This document shows positions 47,965 to 57,417 of a DNA stretch of 64,000 bases, one piece after another (the first letter of the stretch is position 1; each line of letters begins with the position of its first letter). The DNA is from Serinicoccus sediminis (lineage in GTDB: Bacteria; Actinomycetota; Actinomycetes; Actinomycetales; Dermatophilaceae). The DNA is taken from contig NZ_SDVA01000001.1 in the NCBI RefSeq assembly GCF_004153545.1, positions 186,001-250,000 of the forward strand. Direction: 5' to 3'. Position numbers and translations under genes: made by a program. The notes under the pieces are model-generated. The model made no database searches. It had not been told where the DNA came from and saw only the letters and a list, made by a program, of their open reading frames with translations.

Positions 47965-48330
47965 GTGACACCGACCCTCGACCCCGAGCAGGCACGTCAG
48001 GTCCCCGGCCTGGTGCGCGCCTACCTCACCGCCCGCGACGCCGGCCGGTATGCCGACGCTGCCGCCCTCTTCGCCCCTGACGCGGTGGTGGTCGACGACG
48101 GCAGGACGTATACCGGCATCGACGCCGTCTCCGACTGGATCGTCGAGTCCGCGACGGCGGTGGAGCACACCACGACCCTGCTGGGCCACACGGTCGAGGA
48201 CCAGGCCGTGGACCTGCGCGTCCGCGTCGACGGGGACTTCGCCGGGGGGACGGTGACCGTGTGCCAGCGCTTCACCCTCGACTACGGGGTCATCCGCCGC
48301 CTCACGATCGAGCCGGAGCCCGCGCCCTGA
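47965..48330 (+). CDS. SnoaL-like (NTF2-fold) protein
   Basis: A 121-residue single-domain protein with the NTF2-like pattern: VRAYLTARDAGRYADAAALF, DAVVVDDGRTYTGIDAVSDW, and VTVCQRFTLDYGVIRRLTIE. Members range from polyketide cyclases and dehydratases to ketosteroid isomerases and non-enzymatic binders; no catalytic Asp/His can be assigned. GGAGGAG lies eight bases before GTG 47965. It is divergent from PadR. Confidence 0.75.
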   Translation: MTPTLDPEQARQVPGLVRAYLTARDAGRYADAAALFAPDAVVVDDGRTYTGIDAVSDWIVESATAVEHTTTLLGHTVEDQAVDLRVRVDGDFAGGTVTVCQRFTLDYGVIRRLTIEPEPAP

Positions 48331-48386
48331 CCACCGGGGCGAGCCCCCACGACCCTTCGCTGCGGCGTCGTGCGCCCGTGGACCGG

Positions 48387-48851
48387 TCAGGCCGGGGCGA
48401 GCCGCTCCAGCACGGTGTGCAGCACCCGGAGCAGCACCGCCTGCTCGTCCGCGTCGACGCCGTCCAGGAACAGCCGCCGCACGGTCCGGACGTGGTCCGG
48501 GGCCGCCCCCTCCAGCGCCTCACGACCGGCCTGCGTCAGCACGACGAACGACCCCCGACCGTCCTCCGGACACTCGACCTTCTGCACGAGGCCCCGGGTG
48601 CCCATCCTGCGCAGGTGGTGGGAGAGCCGCGAGCGCTCCCAGTGCATCTGCTCGGCGAGCGCGGAGACGCGCAGCCGCCCCTCCTCCGACTCCGAGAGCC
48701 GGACCAGCGTCTCGAAGTCCTGCAGGGACAGCTCGCTGTCCTCGTGCAGCGCCCGGCCCAGCGCGGCCGGCAGCTCGGTCTGGACCCGCAGCCAGGCGCG
48801 CCACAGCTGCATCTCGTCGTCGTCGAGCCAGGGGGTGGTGGCACTGGGCAT
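48387..48851 (-). CDS. MarR-family transcriptional regulator
   Basis: A 154-residue winged-helix regulator: LSLQDFETLVRLSESEEGRL, LAEQMHWERSRLSHHLRRM (recognition helix), GLVQKVECPEDGRGSFVVLT (wing). The ATG at 48851 is seven bases after a minus-strand TATCCT with TTGGTG 17 bp further upstream. It is divergent from yceI, with palindromes between, so it is likely the repressor of both genes. No redox-sensing Cys pair is visible. Confidence 0.9.
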   Translation of the reverse strand: MPSATTPWLDDDEMQLWRAWLRVQTELPAALGRALHEDSELSLQDFETLVRLSESEEGRLRVSALAEQMHWERSRLSHHLRRMGTRGLVQKVECPEDGRGSFVVLTQAGREALEGAAPDHVRTVRRLFLDGVDADEQAVLLRVLHTVLERLAPA

Positions 48852-48858
48852 GCCCCCG

Positions 48859-48915
48859 AGGATAGCAGTTGCGTGACACGTCACCAAGATCTAGAGTGGA
48901 GGTTGACAGTTCAAC
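48859..48915. promoter_or_regulatory. divergent marR/yceI promoters with two palindromic operators
   Basis: Plus promoter: TTGCGT 48869-48874, 17-bp spacer, TAGAGT 48892-48897. Minus promoter: TTGGTG, 17 bp, TATCCT (complement of 48859-48864). The palindrome GTGACACGTCAC (48873-48884) overlaps both -35 regions. A second, GTTGACAGTTCAAC with arms GTTGA/TCAAC (48902-48915), overlaps the plus start point. This is a textbook layout for MarR autoregulation. Confidence 0.7.
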
Positions 48916-48937
48916 CACATCCCGAGAGGACCCCACC

Positions 48938-49504
48938 ATGACCGACGTCGCCCCGACCACCACCTCCCTGCACGACCTGGACGGCACCTACGCCATCGAC
49001 GCCTCGCACAGCCGCGTCGGCTTCTCCACCCGGCACGCCATGGTCACCAAGGTCCGCGGCGCCTTCAACGACATCGAGGGCAGCGCGAGCACCGGCACCG
49101 GCCTGCAGGACGCCTCCATCCGGCTGACCATCCAGGTCGGCTCGGTCGACACCCGCTCCGCTGACCGCGACGGGCACCTCCGGTCCCCCGACTTCTTCGA
49201 CGTCGAGACCTACCCGACGATGACGTTCACCTCCACCGAGGTCACCGCGGTCGACGACGAGACGCTGCGGGTGACCGGCGACCTCACCATCAAGGACGTC
49301 ACCCGCCCCGTGACGGTCGATTTCGAGTACGCTGGGGCCGCGACCGATCCGTTCGGCAACCAGCGCATCGGCTTCGAGGGCTCTACCGTCGTCAACCGCA
49401 AGGACTTCGGTCTCACCTGGAACGCCGCGCTGGAGACGGGTGGTGTGCTGGTCGCGGAGAAGGTTACCCTGGAGTTCGAGATCTCGGCCATCAAGTCCGT
49501 CTGA
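48938..49504 (+). CDS. YceI-family lipocalin-like isoprenoid-binding protein
   Basis: A 188-residue protein of the YceI beta-barrel family, which binds polyisoprenoid or amphiphilic lipids. Signatures are YAIDASHSRVGFSTRHAMVT, SADRDGHLRSPDFFDVETYP, VTGDLTIKDVTRPVTVDFEY and GFEGSTVVNRKDFGLTWN. There is no signal peptide, so it is cytosolic. GAGAGGA precedes the ATG at 48938. It is likely controlled by the divergent MarR protein and ends with a hairpin. Confidence 0.92.
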   Translation: MTDVAPTTTSLHDLDGTYAIDASHSRVGFSTRHAMVTKVRGAFNDIEGSASTGTGLQDASIRLTIQVGSVDTRSADRDGHLRSPDFFDVETYPTMTFTSTEVTAVDDETLRVTGDLTIKDVTRPVTVDFEYAGAATDPFGNQRIGFEGSTVVNRKDFGLTWNAALETGGVLVAEKVTLEFEISAIKSV

Positions 49505-49554
49505 TCTCGCACACACTCCCCCGGGCCGTGCCTGCAACCGGCCTGGGGTGAGCG

Positions 49555-49587
49555 CGGCCCCGCTGGACCTGTGACCCGGCGGGGCCG
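49555..49587 (+). terminator. hairpin after yceI
   Basis: CGGCCCCGC at 49555-49563 pairs with GCGGGGCCG at 49579-49587 (9 bp, with further GG/CC pairing inside the loop), 50 bp after the yceI stop. No T-run. Confidence 0.6.
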
Positions 49588-49713
49588 TCGTCATGTCCGG
49601 AGCCGCCTCGTGCCTGCGAGAGACCGGGGCCTGCGTGGTCGGTGCCGGCGTGGCTCGGCGGTGGTGGAGCCGACTCGTCCTGCCGCCCAGGGCGCGTCGT
49701 GCAGACTGGGGCC

Positions 49714-50094
49714 ATGGCATGGGACGACCTGCCCGGCGACCCGGAGCGGGAGCGGTGGGACCGCCGGGACGAGGCGGCGGCCCAGCTGCGCCTCAGCCGG
49801 CACCTGCAGCTGCAGCTGCCGAGCCTCGTCGCGCGCCGGGTCCCCGTCCGAGGGATCACCCCGGGCCCGATCCAGGGCGTCGGCCGCCTGCGGCTGGCCG
49901 ACTCCACGACCTTCCTCGTCGGCGGGGTCGTCCCCGGCGGCCTCGGCCGGGTCCTGCGGGCCCTGCACGACCACCACGCCGTGACGATCGCCGCCTGGGA
50001 GCAGCGCGACGACGGCCTGCAGCTCACCCTCCGGGGCGTGCCCGGCCGGGAGCCGGTGCGCATCTGGCTCATCGGACCGGACCAGCCGGACTGA
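49714..50094 (+). CDS. small hypothetical protein
   Basis: A 126-residue soluble protein of unknown function. The N-terminus is charged (GDPERERWDRRDEAAAQLRL), followed by predicted beta strands with many glycines (FLVGGVVPGGLGRVLRAL, VTIAAWEQRDDGLQLTLRGV). CAGACT at 49702-49707 lies six bases before the ATG, as in its neighbours. It converges with pabAB, 2 bp between stops. Confidence 0.6.
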   Translation: MAWDDLPGDPERERWDRRDEAAAQLRLSRHLQLQLPSLVARRVPVRGITPGPIQGVGRLRLADSTTFLVGGVVPGGLGRVLRALHDHHAVTIAAWEQRDDGLQLTLRGVPGREPVRIWLIGPDQPD

Positions 50095-50096
50095 CC

Positions 50097-52217
<2,121 letters not shown>

Positions 52218-52220
52218 CGG

Positions 52221-53216
52221 TCAGCCCCGGGGGCGCAGCCGGACCTGCGGCAGCTCCGGTGCCGGGAGCGACTCCCCGCCGGGGTAGTCGAAGGCGCCGA
52301 ACCGGCCCTGGGGGTCGTGGCCCAGCTCGGCCTGCCACTGCTCGCGCGCCCGCACGACCTCCTCGTGGGAACGGCCGATGAAGTTCCACCACATGACGAT
52401 CTGCTCGCCGAAGGGCGGGCCTCCCAGCAGCAGCACCCGGGCCCCCTCGTCGCCGGCGGCGAGCTCGAGCACGTCGCGGCCCGGCGCGAGGTAGGCCAGC
52501 TCGGCCGCCTCGACCGCCGCGTCACCGACACCCACCTGTCCGTGGTCGACGAGCACGCCGTGCTCGTGCTCGCGCTCGACGGACAGCCGGACCCGCGCCC
52601 GGGGGTCCAGCACGACCTCCGCGCCGAGCAGCGGGGTGTACGTCGGCACCGGCGATCGCGCCTGCTCGCCGTCGACCCCGAGACCGCCGAGGAACACGCT
52701 GACCCGCCCGCCCCGGACGGGCACCGGGTCCGGCACGTGGTGCTGGAACTGCGGGTCCACGCCCGCGTCGGCCGCGGGCAGCGCGACCCACAGCTGCGCC
52801 CCGTGCAGCACCTGCAGCTCCGGCGCGTCGCCGGTCACCGACACCTCGGAGTGGCAGACACCGCGGCCGGCGGTCATGAGGTTGAGCTCGCCCGGCCGGA
52901 CGACCGCGTGCACGCCGGTCGAGTCGCGGTGCTCGACCTGCCCGCTGAACAGCCACGACACGGTCTGCAGGGCCGTGTGCGGGTGCGGCGGCACCACCAT
53001 GCCGCCGGACCTGCCGACCTCCTCCGGGCCGTAGTGGTCGACGAAGCACCACGCCCCGATCATCGTCCGCCCACGCGCCGGGAGTGTGCGGCGCACCCGC
53101 ATGGCCCGCGGCCCACCCAGCGGCACCTCGCGCGGCGCGAGGACGGTGACCGCACCCTCGGGGGCCGCGCCGTCCCCGCAGGTCACCTCGTCGGGGCGCT
53201 TCTCCAGGGTGCTCAT
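52221..53216 (-). CDS. pirin-family cupin protein
   Basis: A 331-residue bicupin. The N-terminal cupin carries the metal-binding His residues in GAWCFVDHYGPE and VPPHPHTALQTVSWLFSGQV. The C-terminal half has the RREHEHG-like ERVREHEHGVLVD segment and GPPFGEQIVMWWNFIGRS. Pirins include quercetin 2,4-dioxygenases and transcription cofactors; the role here is unknown. Minus-strand GAGAAT lies six bases before the ATG 53216. It is cotranscribed with pabAB (gap 3 bp). Confidence 0.88.
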   Translation of the reverse strand: MSTLEKRPDEVTCGDGAAPEGAVTVLAPREVPLGGPRAMRVRRTLPARGRTMIGAWCFVDHYGPEEVGRSGGMVVPPHPHTALQTVSWLFSGQVEHRDSTGVHAVVRPGELNLMTAGRGVCHSEVSVTGDAPELQVLHGAQLWVALPAADAGVDPQFQHHVPDPVPVRGGRVSVFLGGLGVDGEQARSPVPTYTPLLGAEVVLDPRARVRLSVEREHEHGVLVDHGQVGVGDAAVEAAELAYLAPGRDVLELAAGDEGARVLLLGGPPFGEQIVMWWNFIGRSHEEVVRAREQWQAELGHDPQGRFGAFDYPGGESLPAPELPQVRLRPRG

Positions 53217-53314
53217 GCGCTCATTCTCCCACCGCACCCGGCGCCCCGTCGGCGTGCGCCCCGGTGGTGGCCGCGACGGAATCTTCCGGTCCGGATGTGT
53301 TGTTCACTAGGGGT

Positions 53315-54700
53315 ATGAGCGCACCCCAGCCGTCCGTCTCCGCCCCCCAGCCGGCCGCCACCCGGCCCCACCGCGTCCTCGTCATCGGCTCCGGCTTCGG
53401 CGGGCTGTTCGCCACCAAGGCGCTGTCCGACCCGGCCGTGCAGGTGCTCATGGTGGCCCGCACCGGGCACCACCTCTTCCAGCCGCTGCTCTACCAGGTG
53501 GCCACCGGCATCCTCTCCGAGGGCGTCATCGCGCCCCCGACCCGGGACGTGCTCGCCAGCCAGGACAACGTGACGGTGATGCTCGGCGACGTCAAGAGCA
53601 TCGACATCGACGAGCGCTCGGTGACCGCGGTGACGGCCGGCGAGGACATGGTCTACGACTACGACAGCCTCATCCTCGCGGCCGGGGCCAACCAGTCGTG
53701 GTTCGGCAGCCCGCACTTCGCGGAGTACGCCCCCGGCATGAAGTCCATCGACGACGCCCTGGAGCTGCGCGGCCGCATCTACGGCGCCTTCGAGCTCGCC
53801 GAGCTGGCGGCCGCCTCCGGCCGCACCGACGACGTGCGTCGCCTGCTCACCTTCGTGGTCGTCGGCGCCGGGCCCACCGGTGTCGAGATGGCCGGGCAGC
53901 TGGCCGAGCTCAGCAAGCGCACGCTGCGCAAGGAGTTCCGGCACATCGACCCGACGCAGGCCCGGATCATCCTCGTGGACGCCGTCGACAAGGTGCTCGC
54001 GCCGTTCGGTGACAGCCTGGCCGAGAAGACCGAGCGCAGCCTCACCGACCTCGGCATCGAGGTCAAGCTCGGCCGCAAGGTCGTCGACGTCGACGAGGGC
54101 GGGGTCGTCCTGGAGTCGACCGAGGACGGCAGCCACGAGCGGATCGAGGCACAGACCAAGGTGTGGGCCGCCGGTGTGCAGGGCAACCCGCTCGGGCGCA
54201 AGGTGGCCGAGCAGGCCGGCGCCGAGCTCGACCGCTCCGGACGCGTCAAGGTGCAGCCCGACCTCACCCTGCCGGGGCACCCGGAGGTCTTCGTCATCGG
54301 TGACCTCGCCGCGGTCGACGGCGTTCCCGGGGTGGCCCAGGGCGCGATCCAGGAGGCCCGGCACGCCGCCGACCAGATCCTGCGACGGCTGCGCGGGGAG
54401 GAGACCGGCCAGGCGTTCGAGTACTTCGACAAGGGGTCGATGGCCACCATCTCGCGCTTCCGCGCCGTGATGAAGCGGGGCCGGATCGAGCTCACCGGCT
54501 ACCCCGCCTGGGTCGCCTGGCTGGCGGTGCACCTCTTCTACATCATCGGCTTCAAGAGCCAGCTGGCGACGCTGCTGCACTGGGCGGTGAGCTTCGTGGG
54601 CCGGGACCGCTCCGAGCGGACGGTCACCGAGCAGCAGGTCTACGCCCGCCTGGCGCTGGAGTACCTCGGCGAGGACTTCCGCAAGCAGCCCAAGCGCTGA
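53315..54700 (+). CDS. ndh: type II NADH dehydrogenase
   Basis: A 461-residue peripheral membrane flavoprotein passing electrons from NADH to quinone without proton pumping. FAD motif VLVIGSGFGGLFATKAL, quinone-site AxxYQxAxG-like LYQVATGIL, NADH motif VVVGAGPTGVEMAGQLAEL, and VIGDLAAVDGVPGVAQGAIQ are present. The C-terminal amphipathic helix (WVAWLAVHLFYIIGFKSQLA) anchors it to the membrane. The ATG 53315 follows CACTAGGGGT. It is divergent from pirin. Confidence 0.94.
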   Translation: MSAPQPSVSAPQPAATRPHRVLVIGSGFGGLFATKALSDPAVQVLMVARTGHHLFQPLLYQVATGILSEGVIAPPTRDVLASQDNVTVMLGDVKSIDIDERSVTAVTAGEDMVYDYDSLILAAGANQSWFGSPHFAEYAPGMKSIDDALELRGRIYGAFELAELAAASGRTDDVRRLLTFVVVGAGPTGVEMAGQLAELSKRTLRKEFRHIDPTQARIILVDAVDKVLAPFGDSLAEKTERSLTDLGIEVKLGRKVVDVDEGGVVLESTEDGSHERIEAQTKVWAAGVQGNPLGRKVAEQAGAELDRSGRVKVQPDLTLPGHPEVFVIGDLAAVDGVPGVAQGAIQEARHAADQILRRLRGEETGQAFEYFDKGSMATISRFRAVMKRGRIELTGYPAWVAWLAVHLFYIIGFKSQLATLLHWAVSFVGRDRSERTVTEQQVYARLALEYLGEDFRKQPKR

Positions 54701-54712
54701 GACGCCGCCGCG

Positions 54713-54750
54713 GCCCGGGGCGGGTCCGGACGGCGGGCCCGGCCCCGGGC
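54713..54750. terminator. hairpin between convergent ndh and GNAT genes
   Basis: GCCCGGGGC at 54713-54721 pairs with GCCCCGGGC at 54742-54750, between the ndh stop (54700) and the GNAT stop (54758). It could serve both directions. Confidence 0.6.
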
Positions 54751-54757
54751 GTCCGGC

Positions 54758-55189
54758 TCAGCCCCGGGTCATCGGCAGGTGCGGTATGCCGTCCTCCAGG
54801 TAGTCCGGTCCGCTGCGGGTGAACCCCAGCCGGGCGTACCAGTCGGCCAGGTAGGCCTGGGCCCCGATGTGCACCGGGCCCTCCCCCAGCCGGCGCAGAC
54901 CCTCACGGACCAGCTGCGCGGCATACCCGTGACCCCGGTGGTCGCGGTGCGTCGCCACCCGCCCCAGCCGCCGCGTGCCGTCCGGGTCGACGAGCGTGCG
55001 CACCGTCGCCACGACCTCACCGTCCACGTCCATCCACAGGTGCTCGGCACCGGCCTCGACATCCCGGCCGTCGATCTCGGGGTAGGGGCAGCGCTGCTCG
55101 ACGACGAACACGTCCACCCGCAGCCGCAGCAGGTCGTGCAGGACACGGGGGTCGAGGTCGGCGAAGCGCGCCGCGTGCAGGGTCGCCAT
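54758..55189 (-). CDS. ElaA-type GNAT acetyltransferase
   Basis: A 143-residue GNAT protein. LRVDVFVVEQRCPYPEIDG and LGRVATHRDHRGHGYAAQLV (acetyl-CoA loop RGHGYA) match the ElaA subgroup, as does AYLADWYARLGFTRSG with PHLPM near the end. The substrate is unknown. Minus-strand TACCCT lies six bases before the ATG. Confidence 0.85.
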   Translation of the reverse strand: MATLHAARFADLDPRVLHDLLRLRVDVFVVEQRCPYPEIDGRDVEAGAEHLWMDVDGEVVATVRTLVDPDGTRRLGRVATHRDHRGHGYAAQLVREGLRRLGEGPVHIGAQAYLADWYARLGFTRSGPDYLEDGIPHLPMTRG

Positions 55190-55285
55190 GGCTCGAGGGT
55201 AGGCCGGGGCGGGCCGGGCGCGGCACCCCGGTCGCGCGGGTCCGATCCGCGGGAGGGCCGGGCCGGGGGTGCGTAGGGTGGGTGC

Positions 55286-56365
55286 ATGACCGACGCACCC
55301 GGCGGCCCGGAGCCGGTGGACGTGCTGCGCCGCATCGCCTTCCTGCTCGAGCGCGAGCGCGCCGAGACCCGGCGGGTGGAGGCCTATCGCAAGGCCGCGG
55401 CCGTGCTCCTGCCCCTGGGCGAGGCGGAGGTCCGCGAGCGGGTCGCCGCCGGCACCCTGCGCGACCTGCCCGGCATCGGTCCCTCCACCTCCGCCGTGGT
55501 CGAGGCCGTCGTGCGCGGGGAGACGCCGGACAAGCTGGCCGACCTGGAGTCCCGCGCCGGCACCCCGCTGGCCACCGGCGGGGAGTCGCTGCGCGAGCTG
55601 CTGCGCGGCGACCTGCACAGCCACTCGGACTGGTCCGACGGCGGCAGCCCGATCGAGGAGATGGTGGCCAGCGCGATGGAGCTGGGGCACGACTACCTCG
55701 CGCTCACCGACCACTCGCCCCGGCTCACCGTGGCCCGCGGGCTGACGGCCGACCGGTTGCGCCGCCAGCTGGAGGTCGTGGACGCCGTCAACGCCCACAC
55801 GGCGCCCGGCTTCACCCTGCTCAAGGCCATCGAGGTGGACATCCTCGACGACGGCGCGCTGGACCAGGACGAGGACCTGCTCGGCGAGCTCGACGTGCGG
55901 GTGGCCTCGGTGCACTCCAAGCTCACCATGGCGAGCGCGGCGATGACCCGCCGCATGGTCGCGGCGGTGGAGAACCCGCTCACCAGCGTCCTGGGCCACT
56001 GCACCGGCCGCCGGGTCATGCCACGGCAGGGCGACCGCGGTGCGCGCAGCGGCTCCCGGGCCCGGCCCCCCAGCGACTTCGACGCCGCCGCCGTCTTCGA
56101 CGCCTGCGCCCGGACCGGCACCGCCGTGGAGGTCAACTCCCGCCCCGAGCGTCAGGACCCACCCGGTGCGCTGCTGCGGATGGCCGTCGAGGCCGGGTGC
56201 CTCTTCGCCGTCTCCACCGACGCCCACGCGCCCGGCCAGCTCGACTTCCTCGACTACGGCTGCGAGCGCGCGGTGCGCCACGGCGTGCCCGCCGGACGGG
56301 TCGTCAACACCTGGCCGCTGGAGCGCCTGCGGGAGTGGGCGCGCGACCCCGCGTCGGCGGTCTGA
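55286..56365 (+). CDS. PHP-domain protein with N-terminal HhH region (PolX-like C-terminus)
   Basis: A 359-residue protein. The N-terminus (about 100 residues) is helical with a helix-hairpin-helix motif, LRDLPGIGPSTSAVVEAVV. From residue 105 there is a PHP phosphoesterase domain: GDLHSHSDWSDG, YLALTDHSPRLTVARGL, KAIEVDILDDG, VASVHSKL, VLGHCTGR, and FAVSTDAHAPGQLDFL. The arrangement matches the 3' half of bacterial family X DNA polymerases without the polymerase, so it may be a 3'-5' exonuclease or phosphatase. TAGGGT lies seven bases upstream of the ATG. Confidence 0.85.
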   Translation: MTDAPGGPEPVDVLRRIAFLLERERAETRRVEAYRKAAAVLLPLGEAEVRERVAAGTLRDLPGIGPSTSAVVEAVVRGETPDKLADLESRAGTPLATGGESLRELLRGDLHSHSDWSDGGSPIEEMVASAMELGHDYLALTDHSPRLTVARGLTADRLRRQLEVVDAVNAHTAPGFTLLKAIEVDILDDGALDQDEDLLGELDVRVASVHSKLTMASAAMTRRMVAAVENPLTSVLGHCTGRRVMPRQGDRGARSGSRARPPSDFDAAAVFDACARTGTAVEVNSRPERQDPPGALLRMAVEAGCLFAVSTDAHAPGQLDFLDYGCERAVRHGVPAGRVVNTWPLERLREWARDPASAV

Positions 56366-56447
56366 GCTGCTGCCACGCGGGCGCCGCCGACCGTTTTGGT
56401 CCATCCCGGAGGCATCACGTATGCTCATCGTCGTCCTCAACGGATAG

Positions 56448-56520
56448 GTCCCCATCGTCTAGTGGCCTAGGACCCCGCCCTTTCACGGCGGTAACACGGG
56501 TTCGAATCCCGTTGGGGATG
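56448..56520 (+). tRNA. tRNA-Glu (anticodon TTC)
   Basis: A 73-nt cloverleaf. Acceptor GTCCCCA pairs with TGGGGAT, the anticodon stem CCGCC/GGCGG encloses CTTTCAC giving TTC, and the T-arm is CGGG TTCGAAT CCCG. First of a tRNA-Glu-Asp-Phe cluster. Confidence 0.95.
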
Positions 56521-56544
56521 CACCAGGTCTCGACCTGAAATCGA

Positions 56545-56618
56545 GGCCCCGTGGCGCAGTTGGTTAGCGCGCCGCCCTGTCACGGCGGAGGTCGCGGGTT
56601 CGAGTCCCGTCGGGGTCG
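56545..56618 (+). tRNA. tRNA-Asp (anticodon GTC)
   Basis: A 74-nt cloverleaf. Acceptor GGCCCCG pairs with CGGGGTC, the anticodon stem CCGCC/GGCGG encloses CTGTCAC giving GTC, and the T-arm is GCGGG TTCGAGT CCCGT. It lies 24 bp after tRNA-Glu. Confidence 0.95.
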
Positions 56619-56683
56619 CAGAGTAGGAGCGGCGTGGTCACCGGAGAGATCCGGGGGCCACGCCGGATCACTACTCGTGCCTA

Positions 56684-56757
56684 GGCCAGGTAGCTCAGTT
56701 GGTACGAGCGTTCGACTGAAAATCGAAAGGTCGGCGGTTCGACCCCGCCCCTGGCCA
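56684..56757 (+). tRNA. tRNA-Phe (anticodon GAA)
   Basis: A 74-nt cloverleaf. Acceptor GGCCAGG pairs with CCTGGCC, the anticodon stem TTCGA/TCGAA encloses CTGAAAA giving GAA, and the T-arm is GGCGG TTCGACC CCGCC. The discriminator is A. It lies 65 bp after tRNA-Asp. Confidence 0.95.
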
Positions 56758-56764
56758 CGCGACG

Positions 56765-56797
56765 AGCCGCGGGTCTGCCCTGATGACACCCGCGGCT
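56765..56797 (+). terminator. hairpin ending the tRNA cluster
   Basis: AGCCGCGGGT at 56765-56774 pairs perfectly with ACCCGCGGCT at 56788-56797 (10 bp) and is followed by TTC, seven bases after tRNA-Phe. Confidence 0.75.
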
Positions 56798-56840
56798 TTC
56801 GCATGTCGGGGGTCGGGCGGGGACGGCATACAGTGTGCCG

Positions 56841-57350
56841 GTGAGCGGACCCCCCACCCACGCCCGTCCGCCGCAGCGGGTCGGCCGGCTCAAGGCCCTG
56901 GCCACCTCCCCCCGCGCGCTCCGGCTGGCCATGAACCTCTGGCCGCCCTTCCTCTGCTCCGGGATCCGGGTGGAGTCGATGGCCGAGGACCTGCGCCATG
57001 TGCGGGTACGACTGGCCCACAGCCCGCTGACCAGCAACTACGTCGGGACGCTCTTCGGTGGTTCGCTGTTCGCGATGACCGACCCCTTCTGGATGATGAT
57101 GGTGCTGCGCGGACTCGGACCGGGGTATGTCGTGTGGGACCAGGCGGCCGAGGTCACCTTCGTGGCGCCGGGCCGCGGCGCGGTGAGCGCGACCTTCGAG
57201 CTGGAGGAGCAGGTGCTCGACGAGCTGCGGGCGGCCGCGTCGGACGGGACGCCCGTGCGGCGCTGGTTCACCACCGAGGTCGTGGCCGCCGACGGCACGG
57301 GCACGGTGGTGGCACGGGTGCGCAAGCTCCTCTACGTGCGCCGACGCTGA
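56841..57350 (+). CDS. DUF4442 hotdog-fold thioesterase-like protein
   Basis: A 169-residue hotdog-fold protein matching DUF4442 (LTSNYVGTLFGGSLFAMTDP, the acyl-thioester binding helix, then YVVWDQAAEVTFVAPGRGAV). Predicted to hydrolyse or bind acyl-CoA; unproven. GTG 56841 is preceded by TACAGT (56829-56834) at six bases. Its stop is followed by two minus-oriented 22-bp units belonging to the convergent gene. Confidence 0.8.
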   Translation: MSGPPTHARPPQRVGRLKALATSPRALRLAMNLWPPFLCSGIRVESMAEDLRHVRVRLAHSPLTSNYVGTLFGGSLFAMTDPFWMMMVLRGLGPGYVVWDQAAEVTFVAPGRGAVSATFELEEQVLDELRAAASDGTPVRRWFTTEVVAADGTGTVVARVRKLLYVRRR

Positions 57351-57366
57351 CCCCGGCGGGGTCGCC

Positions 57367-57410
57367 TACCGCGCGTCCGGTGCGTTTCTACGGCGCGTCC
57401 GGTGCGGGCG
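57367..57410 (-). repeat. 22-bp-period element, two units, minus orientation
   Basis: Units begin at 57367 and 57389, 22 bp apart. The minus-strand core is CACCGGACGCGC. They lie 8 bp after the stop of the minus-strand PhzE-like gene (57418), in its sense, like the arrays at 6900 and 15287. Confidence 0.75.
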
Positions 57411-57417
57411 CCGGCGG

